A DNA stretch of 64,000 nucleotides from Bugula neritina. Its lineage: Eukaryota; Bryozoa; Gymnolaemata; Cheilostomatida; Bugulidae. Made by a program: the position numbers and the translations under genes. The stretch's first letter is position 1; each line of letters opens with the position of its first letter. Below are positions 31,321-45,381 of the stretch, piece after piece. Under the pieces are notes generated by a model. The model was not told where the DNA came from. It worked only from the letters and a program-made list of their open reading frames with translations, and did no database searches. The stretch lies in assembly GCA_964035545.1 (NCBI GenBank), contig OZ037765.1, positions 23,314,004-23,378,003 on the forward strand, in the 5' to 3' direction.

Positions 31321-32720
31321 TACTTTGGGAATACAGCCTCTTTTTTTAGGTTTACCTAACAAAGCATGAAAATATCTAAACTAATATTCTGATAATTTAG
31401 AGGTACATTTTGAAAACTAGGTTAATTGCACTTGTTTGCGCAACAACAATAATAAAATAGATATTATGCAGTATAATAAAAACACACATAATACTATATA
31501 ATATATTATAATGATAATAATATAATATTATAAGTACCATTACTGCATTTTATAAATCACATGGTTGCCAAAAAAATGTATCACAAATTTTGTAATTATA
31601 CATCAAAAAGAGAACTAGCTAGGCAGCAGGTTAGAATAGAGTAAATTTTTAAAACATGAAATCATGATTTGACTATTGTTTTATTTAGGCCAACCAACCT
31701 AGGAATACAAGATTGGGTTTTAGCTGACAGTTTATAACATTTAGCTTTTGAGCCAGCAGCACTGGCACTTGTGAAGTATAGGCAAAGTTAGTGAAGCGAG
31801 ACTAACAAGCACTCAAATACAAGGCATATTATTGAGACACAATAACAAGTCAGGAGCGTATAAATTGAAAAGAATGTGGAAGGGGGACTATGTTTTTCAA
31901 CAAGCTATAACTTAAACATGAATTGGCTTTTGAAAAAAATAAAAAAGTATATTGGAGAACATGAGTTTCTTTATCTTTTCATATTTTTTTTGTTCCTGTG
32001 ACATTCAACCTGTTCGAGCTATCAGTGGAACATTGTTCATATAGAACATAAAGCACCTGGCAAAGAGCCAGAAAATGAAAAGTATGACCTTAAACCAACT
32101 GTGTAGTTTTACTTACCAGGAAAAGGTTCAAAAGAGCTGATATGTGTAAGTGTTGCTATAATTTAGACGACTTTTTGTTTTTGTTGATTTTGCATATTTA
32201 AAAGTTACTTATGTACACGTATATGTTTTTGTACAGCATGTAACTATTTTCTTATATAGAGTACAAGTCAAAGACAGAGCTTAATAAATCCAGAAGTTAG
32301 GAATATTGTTTTATGCTTGTTTCTATAATCAATCCACTAAACCATTCCTGCATATGGCACACTGACGGGCAAAATATGTTGGCACAAAACTTAAATTGTG
32401 GTTTGTGACACTTCCTGGAAATCACAAAATACATCATTGCATACAAAAATAAATAAATGTTTGGCACAGCTACAACTTTTTTTGAATTCAGAACAAAAGC
32501 AGTGGATTCAGAGATTAACTCTTGGCTTGATTCCTAAATATGTTTTCGAATATCCCCTGCAAACGGAATGCATTTTGACTTACACCACTGAAGTGTTATG
32601 TAACTATAAAAGAGGAAGCGATTACTAACGTCATAGTATTACAATGTAGTTGAATGCAGTGAACTAGTGAGTGCAGTATAGTAGAGAATGTTAAAGCAGC
32701 TAAAATAGTTAGATTGTTTT

Positions 32721-32740
32721 AACAGGTCAGCTGACCTGTT
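32721..32740. repeat. 20-bp perfect palindrome with AGGTCA half-sites
   Basis: The arrangement AGGTCA-GC-TGACCT, flanked by AAC/GTT, is an inverted repeat of a nuclear-receptor half-site with a 2-base spacer. No gene is close. Confidence 0.6.
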
Positions 32741-33675
32741 GCAGTTCAAGTAAGTTACCTAATTAGAGATATTACTGAAAATGGAATTTATTTTAAAATG
32801 TCTTATATATATGGGTTTTTGGGAAAAGATATTGATTTTGAGAAACTATTGCAATGCTTTATGTGAGTGCAACTAAAGCTAGTTATTAATGATCATAAAG
32901 TTAATTTTGAAACCTTATTTCATGATTTGTATTATAATTGGAGCTGAAACAAGATGTGGTTACGCCAACACAAATATTTTAAGTGTTTTGGGTGTGCACA
33001 GGGCTCGTTTTTTGCAACTTTGGGAGCCATATTATAGTTGAGCCTAAAATAAAGTGTGTTTTGACTGCATATTTGAATCAAAATGATAATCGGCTTATTT
33101 TATAATTGGCAGTTTAAATGTTGGAAGCTCTATGAGTTAGTAATAAGTGTTGCACCATTCATGCATAATGAAAATAGAAGTAAACAGTCTTTAAACTATT
33201 ATATCTGTAGTTGTTATAAAAGCCATGTCAGCCAAAGTAAATGCATATCAAAAAAATTTCATATTATTTTGAAAAAAAAAACAAGATATAACCAATAAAG
33301 GTTTTGGTGCTGATGTTATAAAATGTTACTTTCTGCAAAAGCCAATGGCAAGCTGCCCACAAGTAAATTAAAGATACTCATGCATGCAATATGTTTCCTG
33401 CGTGTCAAAATTTTCAGAAGCAAAATTAAAATCCTATAACACATGATTCAGGGACTTTGCTGAGCCATCTTTCAATTACGTAATGAATTGCATGTTTGTT
33501 GAGTTTCAATCTTAATTATTTTAGAAGCTTGCTCAAAAGTATAGCATCAGAATAAACTTGATTTTTGAATTTCGCAAAGAGTTGAATATATTCCTGGGAA
33601 AATATAACAATAAGAGTTATGTATACTTTAAGTTGAACAGTTTCTGCTTATAAAAACATATAACTTTATACAAAT

Positions 33676-35575
<1,900 letters not shown>

Positions 35576-36019
35576 CTATTCGGTGAACTACCAGTGTATA
35601 TTATAGTTTAACAACACAGACTCAAGTGTAGAATACGGGGGGGGGAACTCTTTGGTTTTTATACTTTCTGCCAGCCAATCAAATTCAAATGTATCTGCCG
35701 TTGACGAATACAAATGAAGACATTATTTTCTTGAATATAAACTATTATATAAGGTTTCTACATGATATATTATGTTATAGTTGTCAGTAAACCACAAATG
35801 TGGCAACATATAAAGTACGTAATTTAGAATCAGTGTTTTATAAATAGTGTACAGCTGCACCAAGCATGCAAGTTTAAATATATGAGAAAAAAGGCAAAGA
35901 CTGCTTGAATGTAAAGTGAAGGAATAGATAAACATTACTTTCCTAATGCTTTGAAAAGTGCTTTTAAAATGAGCAACAAAACAATGAAAATATTGATAGG
36001 CTAAATATTCATTTTACTA

Positions 36020-38100
36020 ATCATTTCATAAACTTTTTCTGTTTAAAGTATAAGGAGTGCAAAACAAGGGTATTATATATTGTGAGCATTATTTTTGTTA
36101 TTATATATACAATGTCCGTGGTTCAATTATAATCAACACAAGACTCGGCAGTACTGCTATATATAATAACTGTTTTATTCTACAAAAACTGAACCATTTA
36201 TATTATAGGTAAGGTACAATCATAAATTATTATGAAGTAACATGAAGGTATTCTACTTGCAGCTGCAATTTCCTGCTGTTACAAACACATAGTAAAATAA
36301 CAAGTGTTGTGTATATACAGTGGGTGATTGTAACATTAGCACTACAAAGGGTGGCCACGGTAGTCTGAGAAACAGAATTAGATATACATATATATACCTA
36401 AACTAAATTCAAGACTTCCATACAAGGCAATAGTCTACAAGCATTCTAACTTTTTAGTTGTTGTTCACAGTTGACCTATAGTCCCACATATAACATTTAT
36501 AAGTTGTATTCAGGTTATTTATTACAACATTCTAAGAAGTTATATAAAAGTGAGTCATGCATATAGATTATATGTGTATATACCACCATGTTTTTATAAT
36601 AATATAATACATCGTTGCTAAGTTACTTATAGACCATCAAATATTGCTGCTTAAACATCGATATTTGAGGGTATATAAACCATAAATAGATAATACTTCA
36701 AAATTGGACACTCACTAGATAATGTTGAGGTTAAAGATATACAACTACTTTAAGTAGAATTATAGCAGTAATAGCTGTTAGTTCTGCAAGACACTTGGCC
36801 CAGAAGTTTTTTGCCTTCCACTTTGCAGAAATAGAGTCCGGTTATATACAGTTCATAGATCTATATTATAATATATTTTACAGTGGCAACTTGCTTGTTC
36901 CTATTAAAGGGAAACTAGCTATAAGCAACACAAAACATGATTAATATCTACGGTGAATTACACTAAATATGCAATATTTACCATGAACCCGGTTGACTAA
37001 AAATGGTTTTATCTTAGCAACAATACCATTAGTTGGAAAGACGCTATTATAATATAGTCATTTAGCAGCAGCAGTTTTTTTAAGTTTGTGCGAGAACATG
37101 GCTTCTTTTGTTACACTTTTATTCGAGAACACAGGCGCTTTTCAATTTTCCCTTTACTGCACCTATACTTCATTATAGTAGTGTAAAGCAACAGTGTTTA
37201 TGCATGGTACACCCATGTTGACCACTGTACATCAGCTGCATGGGGAAACGAGCTTTATTTGGGTCACCTTGTTTAGGCCCTTCAGTTAATTGTTTCGTTT
37301 TCCTAATTTTATAGTTTTTAATGATTGACCTCAAAAATTAGTCTATAATTAAATAGCCCATGAAATATAATGTGTGATAATTTTTTACTTTCTTCCCTAC
37401 TAACTAATATCATTATACTTATATGAGTGCTAATATTAAATTAATAATATAACTGTTGCAATTATGTAAGCTTTTATCTCCTTATCATTGTATGCATTGT
37501 TTCTTGAAGCAGCTTTTTACTATTTGAAAGAAAATCATATTTATAGAACTGAGAGCTTTATAAAAAAATACGGCTCCTTCGGCAAGAATTAATCAGTAAT
37601 TTTGAGTAATTTATTGAAAAAATTTCTTCTCTCTCTATAGACTATATAAATATAAATGCTATATTTGTCATTAACAAAAACTATAGTAGAGTAAAACCTG
37701 AGTGAAAGAAACTTTAGTCATATCAATAGATTTTATTCCAACTGTAATAACTTGAATATGATATATGATGAATGTTTAAGATTGGCTACACATGTGTTGT
37801 AATAACTTTGATCCACAAAACCCTTTAAAATGTTATATGTATTACTTATTGAAACAGCCTTTCCAACTCTATTTATTTGATTCTTTCATAAGCTCTTTTT
37901 AGACATTTTCAGATTACGTAAGCAATTGCATGTTTGTTGGGTTTCATGTCAAATATTGTATACCCAAAAGCATAATATGAACAAAGTTTTGGTGTTTTAA
38001 CTTTGCAAATTATGTAATTTATTGTTGAGAAAATACAACAATTAGAGTTATGTGAGCTAAATTAAACAACTTTCACTTATAAGATAAAAACCATCTGACT
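36020..38100. other. Non-coding flank shared with 53270-55351
   Basis: No exon was seen. The stretch is almost identical to 53270-55351, including all short features. It lies between the unit start and FReD copy 5. Confidence 0.6.
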
Positions 38101-39813
38101 TTAAAATATTTCTCGGAACTTCATTTCTGTTGTTTTCAGGGAATAATAAAATCCTTTCCAGGCTTCCCATTCCACACCATCAGCAAAGGAACTGTGAGTA
38201 CCATTTAAGTACTTGCCATTCAAATTAGACCTGTGACATTTGTTATACCACCAAGCACCGTGAAAGGCTACTGCACAGTGATCACTTCTAGCGTCGTTGT
38301 CATTATCAATCGTTGAAAATCTATATCCATTGTGGTAGGCCAAACTGTCTCCTAAAAATAGGTAATGCTGTAGTTTAATATCATAACTAGTATATGAATG
38401 TGTAATTTTGAAGGTCTATAGTGTAAAATTTTGGCCAAACATGTAGTAAGCCATGCAATGTAAACACTGTAAAACAAACTATTATAATCATACATTAGTT
38501 TGAAGATGTATTTAACCTGGCTAATTTATATTAAATTATCAGCAACTCATTAAGCAAGTTTCATCAAAAAGTCCACAAAATGATTACCTTATTTCAGAGC
38601 AAAATTGATATACTATAGGTGTTATTACAGTGCTTATGTGCTGGATTTAACTACAAATTGCTATGAAGTTTTTTAAATTATTGGCTACAAACAAATTTTT
38701 AATTAAATTATGTCAAAGATTAATCAGCATTCGAGATAAAACATTATATTAAAGATAATCTACAACTATTAAAAATAGCATGCACAAGCATTAAGTGAGT
38801 AGGTAGCAATTGGTAGCAGTATTTACTTTCAATAAAGACCCACCTGCTGTCCCAGAATAGCCAGACACTGCAAGTTTATATTCAGTGGATGAGTCACCAA
38901 CATTGAAACTGCTATACCTCGCGTAGGCTGTTTCATCATCAAGACTTTCAAGGTCAACTCTCAACTCATGATTGCCATTGACTTGCAGAGCAGCTACCAG
39001 GTTGTCATTTCCTAGCCAGAACTCTCAGGTTAAACTACCAAATCCTAGTTTGTAGTCGGCCCACTTTTTGTAGAAATCAACTGAACCATCCATTCTCCGT
39101 TGGAATACCTATCATATGCATTGAAACCGGTATTTATTCATATTTAGGCAGCTGCAAGTTATTAAGAAAGTTAATGTGAACAGTTTTTTGTGTCAAGTAG
39201 CATTAATTATAAAGTAAGTTACTGTTTAATATGCTATGTATATTGAAACATGTATAAGAACCTGGTTCTGGTATATCAAATATAAGAATATAAATAAACT
39301 ATTAAAAATGTTCAATAGAAAGTTCCGCATTCTGGAATCGAGTACTATAGCTCATTGTTATATGAACCACTCTAATACATAGAAGTTATTTACAATTAGT
39401 ACAATGATACTCACAATCCATCCACCTCCATCAGTTTTCTGGTCACAGACGACATCGATTGAAGAGTCAGCATGTCCTGTAGGGTAGATTGTGTAAACAC
39501 CAGTCTCATTATGACCAAGACACAGCAAATCTAAGCATGATGTAGGTTTACAGAGAGTTTTCGTCTTCAGTCTCTCATAGCAATACTCTTCCACCTCACA
39601 TTCCAGCTGTAAACACAATGGGCCACAGTATTATACTAAAGTTAGTAGCAGAAGATTATTCTCAAAACGTACTTTTATTTATTTAAAGAATTGCAACTTT
39701 GTGTTTTAATTAACTTCCTATATAAGTAAGTAATAACTAGTATAACTCTGTAATATACTTACCGCTTGAAGAGAAGTTGCTAACAAAAGTGTAAATAAAA
39801 TATACACTTGCAT
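38101..39813 (-). pseudogene. FReD copy 5, single nonsense mutation in exon 3
   Basis: Exons on the minus strand: 39813-39763 (signal peptide [17 protein letters not shown]), 39606-39415, 39108-38844, 38351-38101. Every splice site is present, though the exon 3 donor is GTGGGT. In exon 3, GGA of GSLTGEFW has become TGA (39027-39025, one base change), which would cut the protein after about 112 residues. The sister copy at 55352-57064 has GGA and is open. Exon 4 keeps the canonical DNDND, WWYNKCH and NLNGKYL elements. Apart from the stop the gene looks functional, and its promoter is intact. It could be a sequencing error or a recent polymorphism. Confidence 0.85.
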
Positions 39814-39900
39814 ATTTCCAGTGATTTCTATGCAGTAAACTACAAGAACATAAAGTTCTACAGCACAGACTCAAGTGTAGAATACAGGGAACTCTTTGGT

Positions 39901-39923
39901 TTATATACTTTTTGCCAGCCAAT
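39901..39923 (-). promoter_or_regulatory. FReD copy 5 core promoter
   Basis: On the minus strand ATTGG (39923-39919) is followed by AAGTATATAAACC (TATATAA at 39907-39901). A DNA element starts only about 14 bases upstream of the CCAAT box. Confidence 0.75.
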
Positions 39924-39936
39924 CAAATTCAATTGT

Positions 39937-41033
39937 AAGGGTAAGGGGGGCACAGCAATCATAAGGGGACAAAAAGCCGGTCAAATTGTGAGAGAATTTA
40001 TTTACTTAGAGCTGTGATCTTTTCTCTAATAAAAAGGCAAAGACATAATTATTCAGCCATTATATTTTCAACACTTGCAGAGCATACATGTTGAAGAAGC
40101 AAGTCAAAAACTGTTTTTACCTACATTTTGTAAATTTTTTAAGATGTCATTAAAGCTTTATAAATTTTTACACTCAAAGGTGACAAGCCTTGTTTTTACT
40201 GATATTGTTGCCATTTCTTGTCTCTACATTGCTTAACTAGTATAATAGCAAAGTCTATAATAAATTTTCCTTGAGCCACATTTATTTTCAATTTGGCCAC
40301 GTACGGGGCACAAAGGGCCATGCTGATCGGGGCACAATGGGCCACTTGACCATTGCACCCTGATCTATATCATTGAGGGAATATACGTGTATTTGACTAA
40401 AATAAATTGTGATTTGCTCATTTCCTCTCCCCCCCCCCCTCATTCCGCACTCCAGCCATAAACCTCAGCCACCTTACCAACAGTTCATATAGAAAAAAGT
40501 CCACTCGGAACTTTGTAGCACATGTTACTAAAGTTTTTTCTGATAAAAGCTCCTGTGAAGTGGAAATAGAAAAAACATTTTTAGTTCCAAACAGTAAGAA
40601 TAATGACACCGTAGAGATGAGTGGTGCGCGTTTGATTTTGCCTCCCCATGTTATCTGTGGTGGCACAAACTGTGCAGCTAAAACATGATTCTTGCTGTAG
40701 ATCTGAAAGAATATTTTTATTTACTTGTGTATATTAAACAAATAAAAATCTGATGCAACCAAATCAGCAAAGTTTTAATATATTTGTTGTGTCCCACCCA
40801 GCATGGCCCATTGTACCCCGGTGCTAGGGCACAATTGGCCAATTTTTTGTTATAAAAATTTCGTTATTCTGAAGGTTGGGAAAGAGATAAAACAACAAAC
40901 TCATACCTATAATAGACAACTGGTGCAGCATTTTGACTAAAGATTATTGAACTTGTAACTTGAAAACAGACAAATGAGAGCAAAGAATTCAAATTTCAAC
41001 TTATATAATGCTCCCCCCCCCCCCCCCTTACTC
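39937..41033. mobile_element. DNA-element insertion with G/C-run ends
   Basis: The sequence between TCAATTG and the TATTTGCTATTGAAC-type flank has no counterpart in the sister unit at 57180-57200. Its left end is TAAGGGTAAGGGGGGCAC, and the right end on the opposite strand is AGTAAGGGGGGG. Inside are repeated GGGGCACAA/GGGCCA motifs (about 39950, 40305, 40345, 40795, 40830). This suggests a non-autonomous DNA transposon of about 1.1 kb. No transposase is visible; the 82-residue frame at 40418-40666 (minus) has no known motif. Exact ends and target duplication are uncertain. Confidence 0.5.
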
Positions 41034-42732
41034 CTATTTGCTATTGAACAATCCAGAGTAAAGAAATTCTTTTGAAAACAAGCATTATATATTTTTGATT
41101 ATCCATTTTATACTCTAAAATTAAAATCATATACATCAAACATGTAGAATGAATTATTTTTACATTTCAGTTATCAGTTCGGCACTTTTTACTAAATGAT
41201 CTATTAAAATCACATATGGGTGTATTTTGCTTGTGTTTCAAATTAAATCTTTTATTGTCGAAGATATATTCATGCAGTCAATTATTATATTAGTGAAATA
41301 GTAACTCTATTTTAGGACCAGATATGCACTTTCTATGTTGTTTTATATAGCTAAAAATAAAATAAGTAACATAATATACTAACTATTTAATACTTGAAAT
41401 TGAATAATTTTTTCTGTAGCTTTAAATTTAATTTCTTGAAGATATCTGAGTTCAAAGGTTTTTAAAAAAAAATACTCCAGTTAAAAATCTTTGCATATTT
41501 ATAATCTATTAGGAGAACTTTTTATTCTAAAGTAAAACAAGTCTTTCAATTCAGTCACTATAGATACGTTTTATTTTACTCCAAGTCTTATGTGTTACTG
41601 GATTCACAACTTTATGTACAAATATGTTAAGTAGCTATCTTAATCACAAAAAATGTTAGCTAGTGAACTTATTCATATATTAAACATATATTTTATTCTT
41701 GATCAAATTTTCAAAAGTTATATAAAAATCACGCATGAGTTTAACTAATTGTACATGTACCAGTATTTCAATCTTATATGGTCTAATAAATAACATTAAG
41801 TTTCAAGTGCAATATCTATTCTTGGTAGTTTATGACAAGTGACAAGTAATAAATAACATACAATGTGCTGGTATATAACAGTAGACGCATTCCAAATAAA
41901 ACTGTCAAAATAGCAAAGAATTATATAGAATATAATTCATGATTGCTATATCAGGGTTGGTCACCATGCCCACCCCATGGCCATCTTATATAATATAGTG
42001 ATTATTATCCTAGCTACCCCAGACATTGCTGTTTTGAACATGAGGCCTATTTATGGTATTGAGAAAAACAGAATTATTTATATTGACATATGATGGTACA
42101 GGTATATTCTAAGTGCTTGAATGACATTCATATTATTATAACTTTTTATAATGATATGAATGGTAAACAACTATATATTTAATAAATCAGCTTATTATAT
42201 TTGAGACACAACAGCATGTTTATGAGTTCATGTTATGTACGTGATTATGTCAGCTATGAAGAACAATGAAAAGATGTAACACAACAGTAGAAGCCTGGTT
42301 TTAGTATTTCAAGCAAAATTCGTTTATAGTAAAACAAATACTTTTGCATATAGTTATACCTCTACAAAACTTATGCGGCACCTACATATATAATAGCACA
42401 GTTTAAAACATTTAGAAAATAATTTTAATTATTTACTCGATTTTACATAAAATGTTCAAATAGTCCTGGCTTTCCTATATTGTTAAAGCTATATAGACCT
42501 ATAGGTTTGATTCAAATGCAATATTTTTATATAAAGTTATAAAATCAGTAAAACATGATGCTTAAAGCAATCAAAATGCGCCTGATGATTGAATTGAATG
42601 ATTTGCTGTACTAGAAAAAACTTCCACTAATAAATAATATAAATTATTATATATGCAAGGATTTTTACTGAATTGTTTTACCAAAGTTATAATATTTCAA
42701 GTTCATTATGTAAAGACTTTATGTGGAATTAT
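41034..42732. other. Non-coding flank, diverged copy of 57240-59395
   Basis: No gene. It aligns in blocks with 57240-57383 and 57968-59395, the sister unit, with many indels. Confidence 0.5.
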
Positions 42733-42961
42733 TAGCAGCATCATGATGATGATAATATAGGTATGTGTTCTGGCATTCTGAAGTTCTGAAAACTTGCTCT
42801 TGTGCCCTGCTTCTCTTTTGTAAGGAGGGAGCATGTAAGATGATCCGATGTTGACAAGCTACAAGCTAGCAGGTACTAAAGCTACTGACCAGTGATGGCC
42901 AAAGGAAAGCCAACACAAAACACTCAGGAGCTGGAGCTTAGCCTGGTAGGTTAATATTACA
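42733..42961 (+). mobile_element. Truncated gag-protease element: 3' end and LTR
   Basis: Sequence from TGTGGAATTATTAG through CTTCTCTTTTGTAAGGAGGGA, then an LTR copy (42834-42961), matches the 3' part of the elements at 21300 and 44561 but on the plus strand. The sister unit near 59398-59412 (ACTTTATATTACTTTTT) lacks it, giving an empty site. The copy is 5'-truncated. Confidence 0.8.
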
Positions 42962-43111
42962 CTTTTTTTTAAATTTTAACTTAAAAATAAATTTTCTCCA
43001 TTGCATTTGTGATAATATATTATTTATATTTTCATCTTCGATATACTGAAACAATTTTCTTATGAAAAGTAATTTTTCATCAAACAAAATAAACAGTAAC
43101 TTACTTTGTGA

Positions 43112-43321
43112 AAGAACTCATATACCGGCCATCCTAGTGAGAACCCCTGATGGAAAGGGTCTTTTCAATTAGGCTAAGGACTTTTTTCAATTATTTTGGC
43201 ATTAAGGAGCAATTATGGTTGAAAGCCTTTCTTAACATCATCAATAGCCTTCATTAGGGATTGCACCACTGACCTCATGTTACTTAGCCAGTTCTCTAAC
43301 CTCTAAACCACAGCTGCTCCC
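43112..43321 (-). mobile_element. tRNA-derived SINE, copy 2
   Basis: On the minus strand there is a head with TAGAGGTTAGAGAA (A-box-like) and a decayed B box. Then come the body blocks CTTAGCCTAATTG and AACCCCTGATGGAAAGGGT shared with 25013-25223. It sits just upstream of the surviving exon of FReD copy 6. Confidence 0.7.
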
Positions 43322-44560
43322 TACTTTGTATATATAAATATTTTTTGCCTTAAATTCCTTAATTAATTTGTATATAGATGACATGTTAGCTGCCAAAAGG
43401 CAATTCTCACTTTCAATGTGTTGTAGGTGCGCCAAAGAAGATTGGATGGTTCAGTTGATTTCTACAGAAACTGGTACAACTACAGACTAGGCTTTGGTAA
43501 TCTGAATGGAGAGTTCTGCCTTGAAAATGACAATCTGGTGGCTGCTCTGCAAGCCAATACCAACAATGAGTTGAGGTTTGAACTTGAAAGCACTACTAAT
43601 GAACAAGCCTATGCTAAGTATAGCAGCTTCAATGTTGGTGATGAATCTACTAAATACACACTCTCAGTGTCTGGCTATGCTGGGACAGCAGTTGGACTCC
43701 ATTGGAAGTAAAATGTATCAATAATTAATAAATATCACCAAATCACCTAATGCTAATGCATGTTATGTCCAATAGTTGCTGATTATATTCAAACCACTGC
43801 AGTATATCATAATTTCTGGTAATGCTTGTATCGGGTTTGTGACAGTGTCTGGGTGACTTAGATCGTGATGCACTTTATCTATATTAACCAACTTGGCGAC
43901 AGGTTAAGTTTATTGGCTCTCAAATCGTACCAATATTGATGTACAGATAAGAATCTTTTTCATCATAATGTCAAAACCGATGGTCTATTCAGAGTGTAAA
44001 TGTTGGAGTATAAGACTGTGTGCTCATATAATGTTATAGCAAATATAGTGAGCTGTCTATTGGAAGAGGGCAGTTAATAAATGTTTCTCTGTGGCTGCTT
44101 GATTAGAGCACACTGACCTGTGCAGTGCAGTGAATTATAGCACCAGCACTGCCGGTTATGAATAGCTTTTGATGAATGTATTAAAGCAAGAAAGCTTCAA
44201 CTATTGGTGGCATACCAATACAATGCTCATTAACGATTAGAATTAATTTTGTAAATTTTTGGTTATGAATTCACAGAATTCAATTAAAATTTTGTTTTTT
44301 TCTATAGCCAATGATTTGAAAACTTTATAACAATTTGTTCGGTAACATACAATATCACAACTGGAGTACCACCAATATATCTTACTATAAATCCAGCTCT
44401 TTTACAAAATAATCTTTTAAAATTTGCCTAATATTAGTGCATATTATAGAGCAGGTTAAGTTTATTTTCAGCCTATAGTGACTAGTCTGTATTAAAAGCT
44501 TTACATAGTATGGCTAATTAAATATTTGGCCAACATTTTAGGTTTATAAACCCTCAAAAT

Positions 44561-44688
44561 TGTAGTGTTAACCTACCAGGCTAAGCTCCAGCTCCAGAGT
44601 GTTCCTTGTTGGCTTTTCTTCGGCTATCACTTGTCAGTAGCTTTAGTACTTGCTAGCTTGTAGCTTGTCAACATCGGATCATCTTACA
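44561..44688 (-). repeat. 3' LTR of gag-protease element copy 2
   Basis: 128 bp, differing from the 5' LTR at about one position by eye (CATCGGATC versus CATCAGATC). This indicates a young insertion. Confidence 0.9.
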
Positions 44689-45381
44689 TGCTCCCTCCTT
44701 ACAAAAGAGAAGCAGGGCACAAGAGCACTTTTTCAGAATGCCAGAACACATATCTATATTATCATCATCATGATGCTAATAATTCCACATGCCCTTTTCT
44801 TTTAAAACAAAACAAAACTAGCTTTCAACTAATGCCCTTGAATACTTAAACTTATTATGAAGTGGTTCAAAGTGGCTCAGTCCTAGATGTCGAATCCCAC
44901 CTCCTCGCATTGCTAGCACTGTTGGGAAGAACAATGCCAAATTCGACATTTATCATATTATCTGCAAGTGAAGTAGCAGCAAGGGTCAAGGCTGACTTTT
45001 CTTGCTAGCTTGCAGAGTCTTCTATGAGTTAAACTAAGGAGCTCACAGGAGCAGACAACATTAGTGGCAATGTTGATGATGTCATGTCTGTACTGAGGTC
45101 AAACCTCACATTTATCATATTATCTGAAAGTGAGATGTCGAGGGTCTGCATATAGACTACACTCGGCTCACACCCCGTGAAGCAACAGCGAGGGTCACAA
45201 CTGACTTCTCTCGTCGGCTTACAGAGTCTTCCATGAGTTAAACTCACGGGAGCAGACAACATTATTGGTAACTGCTTCTGCCTGTCATTCCATAGTATTC
45301 CACTGCAATAATGTGTTTATATCATTACAGTGAACATCAACACACTTTTCCATATCTACAACACACATGTATCATTTTATA

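Larger units (their letters stand above)
28457..33675. other. Large gene-free AT-rich region
   Basis: No credible exon was found. It holds a near-perfect palindrome (29234-29285), two tRNA-like heads (30478-30551, 31272-31320) and a short perfect palindrome (32721-32740). The reading frame at 32398-32628 (76 residues) has no recognisable motif and is probably chance. Confidence 0.5.

Noticed and set aside
32398-32628. Possible exon of a 76-residue protein
   Set aside because: No motif, no splice context and no paralogue were found; left as intergenic.
40418-40666. 82-codon minus frame as a transposase piece
   Set aside because: I could not match it to any transposase motif, and it starts and ends without splice or homology support.
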